A DNA stretch of 8,350 bases. It comes from an uncultured bacterium (GTDB lineage: Bacteria > Actinomycetota > Coriobacteriia > Coriobacteriales > Coriobacteriaceae). Both the position numbers and the translations under genes were made by a program. The stretch is taken from contig CAJMSL010000088.1 in NCBI GenBank assembly GCA_905216045.1, forward strand, positions 1 through 8,350. Direction: 5' to 3'. The notes beneath the pieces are model-generated. The model did no database searches. It saw nothing but the letters and a program-made list of their open reading frames with translations, and had not been told where the DNA came from. Positions 1-4,860 of the stretch are shown here, piece by piece; within the stretch, counting starts at the first letter, position 1; every line of letters begins with the position of its first letter.

Positions 1-599
1 AGAGAGCGCTCAATTAGTTCGGTGTTGCTCTGGAGGTACAGCAGGTAGATCAGCGTCCTTATGGCTGCTCCCTCGGCAGAAAAATGCGCGGTCATGCGGT
101 TATATCGGTTGCGGTCGACGATGGCCGCATGGGGTCTTGGAGTTTTCTGCCCTGTGGTCCCGGGCTTTTGCCGCGCCTGTGTATTGAGCTCGAAGTTGCA
201 GCGCTTGAGGCCGTCCAACGGAAGGAACAGTGCGGTGCGCAGGGTGTTCCGCTTGCTTTCGAGTTCATGACGCTCGTCGGGTTCCCATTCGAGCTTGAGT
301 TTCGTGTCGAGCGCCGTAAGCATATGGGCTAGGCAGCCTACGGTAAGAACGTACGAATCGTTGTCGCGTTTTGGGGCATAGGGGTCTGTCAGCTTGCGAA
401 TGTCGGGGTCGCCCATGATCTTTGTGCAGCGCTTCAGCAGTTGAGGGTGGTCGGCCAAGATCGTCGCGAGCGGTAGCGACGCGTAGTTCTTGATGGTCGC
501 GGCGGCAAAGGCGGCGTCATATTCGTTTGCATATGCTCGCTCAATGCGGGCATCCAGAATGCTTTTCTTATCGCCGTCTTCAGCGTGGTGGTTTGTCAT
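1..599 (-). CDS. Hypothetical protein, 3' end beyond the left edge
   Basis: An uninterrupted minus-strand frame runs from an ATG at 599 to the window edge, about 199 residues, with no stop in the window. The start is supported by a GGAG-type ribosome binding site (TTGGAGAAGCT directly before the ATG). The protein begins MTNHHAEDGDKKSILDAR. It is mostly hydrophilic and probably alpha-helical, with many Lys, Arg and Asp, and has no signal peptide or membrane segment in the visible part. I do not recognise the family and see no catalytic motif. The frame stays open upstream to an ATG at 755, which would add 52 residues including a His-rich repeat, but that ATG lacks a ribosome binding site. The gene is transcribed away from deoC and shares the long spacer 600-1357 with it. 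The absence of stops over 600 bp, the good start and the plausible composition support a real gene; plus-strand frames here look like shadows. Confidence 0.65.
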   Translation of the reverse strand, partial: MTNHHAEDGDKKSILDARIERAYANEYDAAFAAATIKNYASLPLATILADHPQLLKRCTKIMGDPDIRKLTDPYAPKRDNDSYVLTVGCLAHMLTALDTKLKLEWEPDERHELESKRNTLRTALFLPLDGLKRCNFELNTQARQKPGTTGQKTPRPHAAIVDRNRYNRMTAHFSAEGAAIRTLIYLLYLQSNTELIERS

Positions 600-645
600 A
601 GCTTCTCCAATCGGTTGATGTTCGTGCTGTTTGTTGATGTGTTGG

Positions 646-681
646 TTGTCGTGAGTGATGTGCTTGCCGTGGGTGATGTGC
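646..681 (-). repeat. 18-bp tandem repeat, two copies
   Basis: Two adjacent 18-bp units (646-663 and 664-681) match at 16 of 18 positions; on the plus strand they read TTGTCGTGAGTGATGTGC and TTGCCGTGGGTGATGTGC. Further degenerate units continue towards the minus-strand gene. Each unit is six codons in the frame of the 1-599 gene and reads HITHGK then HITHDN. One of the two differences is synonymous (ACC/ACT) and the other changes Gly to Asp. It is either upstream non-coding DNA or part of a His-rich N-terminal extension. Confidence 0.7.
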
Positions 682-916
682 TGACGTTGGGGTGCTATGC
701 GGTTTTCAATGAGCCCGTGAGGCAGTTGCTGCAGGGGCGGGATGGAACGGCCCATGCAAGGCGGAAGGCATCGTGCTCAAAATCGAGACAGCAATGCCCT
801 GGGTGCCTCACATGTGGCAGTTACCTCATTAAGTTGTCATTGCGTTTGGGGTTGTACTTTGCCGATCTTCTTTCTCTTACACGCTAAAAACTGAAATTTC
901 ATATGCTCGATCTTCT

Positions 917-939
917 TAAAACCGCAACGGCGGTCTTTT
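917..939. terminator. Small bidirectional terminator-like hairpin
   Basis: ACCGC (921-925) pairs with GCGGT (930-934) around the tetraloop AACG. The stem is followed by CTTTT on the plus strand and by TTTTAAG on the minus strand, so it could act in either direction. The stem is only five base pairs and no gene clearly ends here, so the call is weak. Confidence 0.3.
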
Positions 940-1039
940 ATCAACTTATATGTCGGAACGCGTCTTTGCAAGTACTTTTTTGCGTTTGTTTCAAATGGGG
1001 TGGTTTTGCAACCGTCACGCGCCACGCTATGCGAACGCG

Positions 1040-1153
1040 CCCCTTTTCTGTTGTCGGTCGGATACGATGAGTCGCGTGACGTCGTCAGAGGTCGAATTCG
1101 ACCGCTAACGACGTTGTGCAGCTCATCATTTCTGGTCGCAAACAGTAAAGGGG
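1040..1153 (+). repeat. Long ungapped inverted repeat / 57-nt-arm hairpin, possible structured RNA
   Basis: The two arms, 1040-1096 and 1097-1153, fold on each other around a single centre at 1096/1097 without any insertion or deletion. By hand count the 57 opposed positions give 42 Watson-Crick pairs, 7 G.U pairs (read as plus-strand RNA) and 8 mismatches. The best blocks are CCCCTTT/AAAGGGG at the base, CTGTT/AACAG, GATGAG/CTCATC, ACGTCGT/ACGACGT, and the 14-bp perfect palindrome GGTCGAATTCGACC at the tip. Weaker complementarity continues outward to about 1013 and 1180. Read as minus-strand RNA it would have 3 wobbles instead of 7, which favours plus-strand transcription. No ORF, terminal direct repeat or U-tract defines it as a known element; it could be a MITE-like remnant, an RNase III-type hairpin RNA or part of a long deoC leader. 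Confidence 0.8.
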
Positions 1154-1218
1154 CATGAGGGTGTATTGAGGGGGGGGATGTCTTGCTGTCGGCATCCGCG
1201 TGCGGTGCCATTCGCTGT

Positions 1219-1238
1219 CTGTAAATATACGTTTACAG
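1219..1238. promoter_or_regulatory. Palindrome, candidate operator upstream of deoC
   Basis: CTGTAAA (1219-1225) and TTTACAG (1232-1238) form a perfect 7-bp inverted repeat around TATACG. The TGTAAA half-site resembles operator halves of LacI-type regulators, although the spacing is wider than the usual tight centre. It lies about 120 bp before deoC. No regulator can be assigned from the window. Confidence 0.4.
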
Positions 1239-1299
1239 CTAATTTCATACCACTTGTCGGAATGCGGACGCTGTCCTTGTATGTCGGGCGTACATTGAA

Positions 1300-1323
1300 C
1301 GTGGTTTTTCGCGTGAAACCACG
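1300..1323. promoter_or_regulatory. 8-bp inverted repeat in the deoC leader
   Basis: CGTGGTTT (1300-1307) is perfectly complementary to AAACCACG (1316-1323) across an 8-nt loop. It ends 21 nt before the deoC ribosome binding site and has no following T-run, so it is not a terminator. It may be an operator or a 5' leader hairpin. Confidence 0.4.
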
Positions 1324-1357
1324 AATTGGTTGTCAGTCCTGAACAAGGAGGCCCAGC

Positions 1358-2032
1358 ATGACACTTGCCAAACCCATCAATAAATACATCGACTATATCG
1401 ATGCCCCCGAGGACACGTTTGAGCAGTATGTCGAGAAGGCGTTAAAGTACAACTTTCGCTGCGTATTTGCGAACCTTCAGGAGTACGAGACGGGCCGCGC
1501 CATGCTCGAGGGCTCTGACATCATCCTTGCCGGCGCCATCGACTTTCCCCAGGGCACTATGACGCTTGAGGAGAAGCTTGCGAGGTTTGAGGAATACGCT
1601 GCGTGTGGCTTTACCGAGATTGACTACGTTTTGAATCAGGGGTCGATCGAGAACCGCGATTTTGATGCCATCGAGCGCGAGATGACTACCATTGCTGATT
1701 TTTGTCGCGCGCATGGCATCACTGACAAGGTAATCGTCGAGATGTGCAAGCTGGACGGCGACGACGCCGCCAAGCGCCGTGTATGCGAGATCGCGCTGGA
1801 GGCCAAGCCGGGATTCCTTAAGACATCGACCGGCAGAAGCTTTGGCGGTGCTAAGCTCGAGGACGTGCGGCTGATGCACGAGGTGCTCGGCGATGCCGTG
1901 GCAATCAAGGCGGCGGGCGGTATCCATAATTACGAAGAGGCTTGCGCATTCATCGAGGCCGGCGCCAGCGCGTTAGGCGCATCGGCGGGCATCGCAATCG
2001 TCGAGGGCGCACCGACGGATGAGCGTCGCTAG
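1358..2032 (+). CDS. deoC: Deoxyribose-phosphate aldolase-like protein (DeoC family)
   Basis: This 224-residue cytoplasmic class I aldolase is close to the usual length of short bacterial DeoC. DeoC cleaves 2-deoxyribose 5-phosphate to glyceraldehyde 3-phosphate and acetaldehyde in deoxynucleoside breakdown. The Schiff-base lysine is K155 in FLKTSTG, the second active-site lysine is K184 in IKAAGG, and the acid residue is D89 in EIDYVLN; GASALGASAG near residues 202-211 fits the phosphate-binding end. The N-terminal half is unusual: the family's IDHT motif reads IDYI, the CVNP-type motif reads VFANLQ, and the GFP-G segment reads IDFPQGT. The fold and chemistry are therefore well supported, but the exact substrate is less certain. 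The ATG follows AAGGAGG (1345-1351) with a 6-nt gap. The gene opens a co-directional group with two HAD phosphatases. Confidence 0.85.
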   Translation: MTLAKPINKYIDYIDAPEDTFEQYVEKALKYNFRCVFANLQEYETGRAMLEGSDIILAGAIDFPQGTMTLEEKLARFEEYAACGFTEIDYVLNQGSIENRDFDAIEREMTTIADFCRAHGITDKVIVEMCKLDGDDAAKRRVCEIALEAKPGFLKTSTGRSFGGAKLEDVRLMHEVLGDAVAIKAAGGIHNYEEACAFIEAGASALGASAGIAIVEGAPTDERR

Positions 2033-2078
2033 CAGACGTATTTGACCTGAGCGATAAAGCTTCACGACCACACGCCGT

Positions 2079-2119
2079 TCATGTTCGAGACAATATGACT
2101 TTTTGCCCGTTGTAAACGG
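2079..2119 (+). promoter_or_regulatory. Two small inverted repeats in the deoC-HAD spacer
   Basis: The 149-bp gap between deoC and the Cof-type gene holds two weak elements. TCATGTT (2079-2085) pairs with AATATGA (2092-2098, one G.U pair) and is followed by CTTTTT, which would be a poor, A/T-rich terminator for deoC. CCGTT-GTA-AACGG (2107-2119) is a perfect 5-bp inverted repeat and contains TGTAAACG, which also occurs (reverse strand) in the 1219-1238 palindrome. TATGAT at 2139-2144 resembles a -10 box but lacks a matching -35. Confidence 0.25.
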
Positions 2120-2181
2120 AGTCGCGATGGGTGTTCTGTATGATGGCTCAGACAAGGTTGTTCAATGACAGGGAGGCATAT

Positions 2182-3024
2182 ATGGCAATCAAAGCCATCG
2201 CGATGGATATCGACGGTACGCTCACCAACGATCAGAAAGTGATTAGCCCGCGTACGCGCGAGAAGCTGCTCGCGGCGCAGGAGTCGGGCATTAAGCTCAT
2301 CTTGGCTTCGGGCCGTCCCGCATGGGGACTGCACGCCTTAGCGCAGGAGCTCGACCTTCAAAACCATGACGGTCTGCTGGTTGCCTTTAATGGCGCGCAT
2401 GTGGTCGACGCTCAGACCGATGAGGTCCTTTTTGACCAGGCTATGCCGGCTGACGAGCTGCACCGTCTGATTGATCACCTGCGTAATTTTGACGTGATCC
2501 CTATGATTTCGCTCGGTCGCGATTTGCATGTCGTGGATTCGTATCACTGCATGATCACGCTGCCTGACGGCTCGCAGAAAAACATCGTCAAATACGAGCG
2601 CGATGCGTGCGATCTTAAGATTCGCGAGGTGGAGAGCCTGCATGAGGTCGCTGATGCTTATCCCGTGGACAAGCTGCTGACGGCGGGCGATCCGGCCTAC
2701 CTGCAGGCGCATTACGAGGAGATGTATGCGCCCTTTAAGCAGACGCTTTCGGGCATGTTTACGGCCGACTGGTACTTTGAGTACACGGCGCCCGGTATCG
2801 ACAAGGCCCGCGCACTCGAGGGTGCCCTGCCCGAGCTCGGCATCGATGCCAGTGAGGTCGTATCGTTTGGCGACGGCCAGAACGACAAGTCCATGATTGA
2901 GTGGGCCGGCACCGGTGTTGCCATGGGTAACGCCGTCGAAGAGGTTAAGGCTGTAGCCCAGATGGTGACCGCCGATAACAACGAAGATGGCATTGCGGTG
3001 GCGCTGGATAATCTGCTGGGTTAG
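2182..3024 (+). CDS. Cof-type HAD-superfamily hydrolase (subfamily IIB)
   Basis: This 280-residue cytoplasmic phosphatase matches the usual length of Cof-type proteins, which remove phosphate from sugar phosphates, nucleotides or flavin/pyridoxal phosphates. Motif I is MDIDGTL with nucleophile D9 and acid/base D11. Motif II is ILASGRP with S43. The motif III lysine is K208 in GIDKARAL. Motif IV is FGDGQNDKSM with metal ligands D231 and D235, followed by the typical GVAMGNA. Residues 85-190 form the type IIB cap that sets specificity. The ATG at 2182 was chosen because GGGAGG (2171-2176) precedes it by 5 nt; an in-frame ATG at 2131 would add 17 atypical residues without a binding site. A terminator follows the gene. 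Family sequence alone does not reveal the substrate. Confidence 0.9.
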   Translation: MAIKAIAMDIDGTLTNDQKVISPRTREKLLAAQESGIKLILASGRPAWGLHALAQELDLQNHDGLLVAFNGAHVVDAQTDEVLFDQAMPADELHRLIDHLRNFDVIPMISLGRDLHVVDSYHCMITLPDGSQKNIVKYERDACDLKIREVESLHEVADAYPVDKLLTAGDPAYLQAHYEEMYAPFKQTLSGMFTADWYFEYTAPGIDKARALEGALPELGIDASEVVSFGDGQNDKSMIEWAGTGVAMGNAVEEVKAVAQMVTADNNEDGIAVALDNLLG

Positions 3025-3047
3025 AATCGCCGATTAATGCATGGCTC

Positions 3048-3076
3048 GGGCGCCTGCTTGCGGGCGTCCTTTTGTT
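3048..3076 (+). terminator. Rho-independent terminator between the two HAD genes
   Basis: GGGCGCCTG (3048-3056) pairs along all nine positions with CGGGCGTCC (3061-3069), with two G.U pairs, around the tetraloop CTTG. TTTTGTT (3070-3076) follows. It sits 23 nt after the Cof-type stop codon and runs directly into the ribosome binding site of the next gene, so that gene must depend on readthrough or be attenuated here. Confidence 0.7.
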
Positions 3077-3088
3077 AGGGAGGGTGCC

Positions 3089-3748
3089 GTGTCCGCATTT
3101 CCGTTCGACGCCGTTATCTTTGACATGGACGGCGTCATTGTCGATACCGAGTATTACTACTTGGGCGAGACTGCCGCGTTTGCCAAGGAGCTTGGACTTA
3201 ATCTGACTCAAGAGGAGTTGAATGGGCAGGTCGGTACCTCGCATCAGTTCTTCCTGCATATGCTGGTCGATTGGTTTGAGCGCGCCGGTAAGGGACACTT
3301 CACTGGCGAGGAGGCGTTGGCCCGTTGGGACGAGTGGGCGCATAAGCGTCCGCGTGACTATCAGGCTTTGATTAACCCAGGCGCCGTGGATACGATTCGA
3401 GAGCTGCCGCGCCGTGGCGTTCGCGTGGCGCTTGCCAGCTCGTCTCCCATGGTTAGCATCGAGGAAGTGCTCAACGCATGCGGGCTGTCTGATGCCTTTG
3501 AGTATGTGGTGAGCGGCGAGCAGTTTAAGGAGAGCAAACCCGAGCCCGACATCTACCTGCATGCGCTGGACCTGCTGGGGCTGCCCGCGAATCGTTGCTG
3601 CTGCGTTGAGGATTCCGTTCCGGGCATTACCGCGGGTAAGCGAGCCGGCCTGACGGTCATTGCCAAGCGCGAGGAACGCTTTGGCTTTAGCCAGGATGCC
3701 GCGGACAAGATTATCGACCAGCTGCCGGAGCTGCTCACGCTTTCTTAG
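3089..3748 (+). CDS. HAD-superfamily hydrolase, subfamily IA, beta-phosphoglucomutase-like
   Basis: This 219-residue cytoplasmic HAD protein starts with GTG. Motif I is FDMDGVIVDTE with D12 and D14, a form typical of beta-phosphoglucomutase and sugar-phosphate phosphatases. Motif II is ALASSSP (S117/S118), the motif III lysine is K150 in ESKPEPDIYLHAL, and motif IV is CVEDSVPGI with E174 and D175. Residues 20-95 form the helical type C1 cap. It may be a phosphosugar mutase or phosphatase; sequence alone does not decide. The GTG at 3089 was chosen because GGAGG (3079-3083) lies 5 nt upstream and the HAD fold begins at once; an earlier in-frame ATG at 3041 would translate through the terminator hairpin. 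Three consecutive Cys (170-172) precede motif IV. It lies 64 bp after another HAD gene of a different subfamily. Confidence 0.88.
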   Translation: MSAFPFDAVIFDMDGVIVDTEYYYLGETAAFAKELGLNLTQEELNGQVGTSHQFFLHMLVDWFERAGKGHFTGEEALARWDEWAHKRPRDYQALINPGAVDTIRELPRRGVRVALASSSPMVSIEEVLNACGLSDAFEYVVSGEQFKESKPEPDIYLHALDLLGLPANRCCCVEDSVPGITAGKRAGLTVIAKREERFGFSQDAADKIIDQLPELLTLS

Positions 3749-3749
3749 G

Positions 3750-3771
3750 AGCGCGGTAGTTGCGCGTTTTT
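3750..3771 (+). terminator. Short terminator candidate after the second HAD gene
   Basis: AGCGCG (3750-3755) pairs with CGCGTT (3763-3768, one G.U pair) around a 7-nt loop. The stem runs into TTTTT (3767-3771), two nucleotides after the stop codon. The stem is short but G/C-rich, and the position is right for the end of the deoC/HAD group. Confidence 0.45.
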
Positions 3772-3799
3772 CGGGTCAGATGAGTAAATACCCGACATT

Positions 3800-3828
3800 T
3801 TGGTGCGGCAGCAAGCATACTTTATGCT
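3800..3828 (+). promoter_or_regulatory. Candidate gntR promoter with an overlapping palindrome
   Basis: TTGGTG (3800-3805) and TATGCT (3823-3828) are separated by exactly 17 bp and match sigma-70 -35 and -10 boxes at 3/6 and 4/6 positions. AGCATA (3814-3819) and TATGCT (3823-3828) form a perfect 6-bp inverted repeat with a 3-bp centre that covers the -10 box. A repressor bound there would block the promoter, as expected if the adjacent GntR protein regulates itself. This is inference from position. Confidence 0.4.
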
Positions 3829-3831
3829 AAT

Positions 3832-3872
3832 GCGGGCTTAAGGGCTTGTTGAATGCCCTTGAGCCCGCTTTT
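3832..3872 (+). terminator. Strong hairpin with U-tract upstream of gntR
   Basis: GCGGGCTTAAGGGC (3832-3845) pairs along 14 positions (one G.U pair) with GCCCTTGAGCCCGC (3855-3868) around a 9-nt loop, followed by TTTT and then GACTT. By structure it is a rho-independent terminator. It lies 26 nt before the gntR start and right after the candidate promoter, so it may end readthrough from the HAD genes or form the 5' end of the gntR message. Confidence 0.75.
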
Positions 3873-3898
3873 GACTTAATTGTGCTGGGAGAGGGTAT

Positions 3899-4642
3899 AT
3901 GCCACCGACTGAAGGGCTAACTGACGGTAAAGCAGCGATACCGCTGTACCAACAGGTCATTGATATCATTAAAAACGAAATCAACTCCGGCGCCTACAAG
4001 GCAGGCGCGCGGATACCCAACGAATTCGAATTGGCTGAGAGCTATAAAGTTGGCCGCGTTACCGTGCGACGCGCTATTGAGGAGCTCGTCCAGCAGGGCT
4101 ATCTAACGAAGCGACAGGGGAAAGGCACGTTCGTCAATGCCCCCAAGCTCAAGCGCAAGATTCGCCAGAAGGATGACGTCCAGAGTTTTTCGGACGCATG
4201 CCGCGTTAACGGAATGGAACCGGGGGCGTGTGTCATTTCGAGAAAGATACTGCCGGCGGATTCTACCGAAGCACAGTTCTTTGGTGTTCCCGTTGGAACT
4301 GACTTGATTTGCGTCGAGCGTGTGCGTACTGCCGATGGCGTCCCCGTCATGCTTGAGAACAACATATACGTTTACGAGGACAACGCCTATCTATCAACGG
4401 CGCCTCTATCTAACCAATCCATTTTTGAGTTCGTGCGCAACCAGACTGGCCGCATGCCCGCGTTTACCGACCCGTGCACGCTCGAGATCGCGTGCGCATC
4501 GCCCGAGGTCGCTCGGTTGCTGGCGGTTCCCGTTGGCGAACCCTTGTTTTATATGGAAGCCTTCTTTTTCGATGAGCAACGGCGGCCGTTTATCATCGGT
4601 CGTCAGCGGATCGTTGGGTCTCGCTACGTTTTTGACATCTAG
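3899..4642 (+). CDS. GntR-family transcriptional regulator, HutC subfamily (UTRA domain)
   Basis: This 247-residue protein has the usual length for HutC-type regulators. Residues 15-80 form the winged helix-turn-helix: IPLYQQVIDIIKNEI, then IPNEFELAESYKVGRVTVRRAIEEL with the recognition helix VTVRRAIEEL, then the wing GYLTKRQGKGTFV. Residues about 95-243 form a UTRA effector domain, ending FIIGRQRIVGSRYVF. Such proteins usually repress transport and catabolism genes and release DNA when a sugar phosphate, amino acid or related metabolite binds. The ATG at 3899 follows GGGAGAGGG (3887-3895). It lies 218 bp before, and co-directional with, the YfcC-amidohydrolase-isomerase operon, which is the likely target. 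A palindrome over its own -10 region suggests autoregulation. The effector cannot be told from sequence. Confidence 0.93.
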   Translation: MPPTEGLTDGKAAIPLYQQVIDIIKNEINSGAYKAGARIPNEFELAESYKVGRVTVRRAIEELVQQGYLTKRQGKGTFVNAPKLKRKIRQKDDVQSFSDACRVNGMEPGACVISRKILPADSTEAQFFGVPVGTDLICVERVRTADGVPVMLENNIYVYEDNAYLSTAPLSNQSIFEFVRNQTGRMPAFTDPCTLEIACASPEVARLLAVPVGEPLFYMEAFFFDEQRRPFIIGRQRIVGSRYVFDI

Positions 4643-4652
4643 GACATTGCGA

Positions 4653-4692
4653 ATGGAAACGCCCGGTGGATCATCTCACCGGGCGCTTCCAT
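4653..4692. terminator. Strong hairpin after gntR without a U-tract
   Basis: CGCCCGGTG (4660-4668) pairs perfectly with CACCGGGCG (4677-4685) around an 8-nt loop. After one A/C mismatch the stem continues with ATGGAA (4653-4658) against TTCCAT (4687-4692). It starts 10 nt after the gntR stop, as a terminator would, but only CTTCCATACC follows on the plus strand. It could be a U-less terminator or a transcript-end stabiliser separating gntR from the transporter operon. Confidence 0.55.
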
Positions 4693-4694
4693 AC

Positions 4695-4799
4695 CGTTCA
4701 CGGCGCGAACGCGACCGTTCAACCGCGTTGCGGCAATCAGTTTGAAATTATCTTGATGACGGGAAAAGCTGCTGGTAATCTATAGAACGTCATAGAACG
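4695..4799. promoter_or_regulatory. Cluster of five GAACG half-sites, candidate operator region
   Basis: GAACG or its complement CGTTC occurs at 4695-4699, 4707-4711, 4716-4720, 4785-4789 and 4795-4799. The middle pair forms the inverted repeat GAACG-CGAC-CGTTC. ACCGTTCA is repeated at 4693 and 4714, 21 bp apart; ATAGAACGT is repeated at 4782 and 4792, 10 bp apart. These spacings are about two and one helical turns. The cluster lies between gntR and the transporter operon, so it is a plausible regulator-binding region. Confidence 0.4.
4753..4781 (+). promoter_or_regulatory. Weak candidate promoter of the transporter operon
   Basis: TTGATG (4753-4758) resembles a -35 box (4/6) and TAATCT (4776-4781) a -10 box (3/6) with a 17-bp spacer. 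The ATAGAACGT direct repeats begin at the -10 end and cover the predicted transcription start, where a bound repressor would block initiation. The leader to the start codon would be about 70 nt. Confidence 0.3.
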
Positions 4800-4860
4800 T
4801 TTGCCTTATGCAAGCGTTGAAGCGAGATGCGATGCAGTCTCGAGTTCTTTGGAGGTATCT

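Larger units (their letters stand above)
600..1357. other. Long spacer with no convincing gene
   Basis: This divergent spacer separates the minus-strand gene from deoC. Two short frames inside it (plus-strand 585-887 and minus-strand 837-1211) lack ribosome binding sites and have implausible composition, so neither is called. The stretch holds an 18-bp tandem repeat (646-681), a small bidirectional hairpin (921-934), a 57-nt-arm inverted repeat (1040-1153), a run of eight G (1170-1177), two palindromes near deoC (1219-1238 and 1300-1323) and five same-strand copies of TGTCGG between 951 and 1287. No clear sigma-70 promoter for deoC could be fixed; TTGTCG at 1254-1259 with TTGTAT 17 bp downstream is the best weak candidate. 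Confidence 0.6.

Noticed and set aside
61..332. Two overlapping plus-strand frames at the left end
   Set aside because: They overlap each other and are antisense to the long open minus-strand frame with a good ribosome binding site.
585..887. Plus-strand 100-codon frame rich in Val
   Set aside because: It overlaps the start region of the minus-strand gene, lacks a ribosome binding site, and its Val/Leu-rich start is the antisense reading of the 18-bp repeat.
1040..1153. The long inverted repeat as a typical transposon end pair or insertion sequence
   Set aside because: There is no transposase, no internal loop between the arms and no target-site duplication visible at either boundary.
1170..1177. 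Run of eight G as a possible phase-variation tract
   Set aside because: It is not within or just before a supported gene, so no switching effect can be argued; it may also be a sequencing weak point.
837..1211. Minus-strand 124-codon frame across the long hairpin
   Set aside because: No ribosome binding site before the ATG at 1211, no recognisable family, very basic composition, and the frame overlaps the inverted repeat, whose structure explains the sequence better.
3871..3901. TTGACT with TATATG as a second gntR promoter
   Set aside because: The spacer is 19 bp and the -10 overlaps the start codon, so transcription would begin inside the gene.
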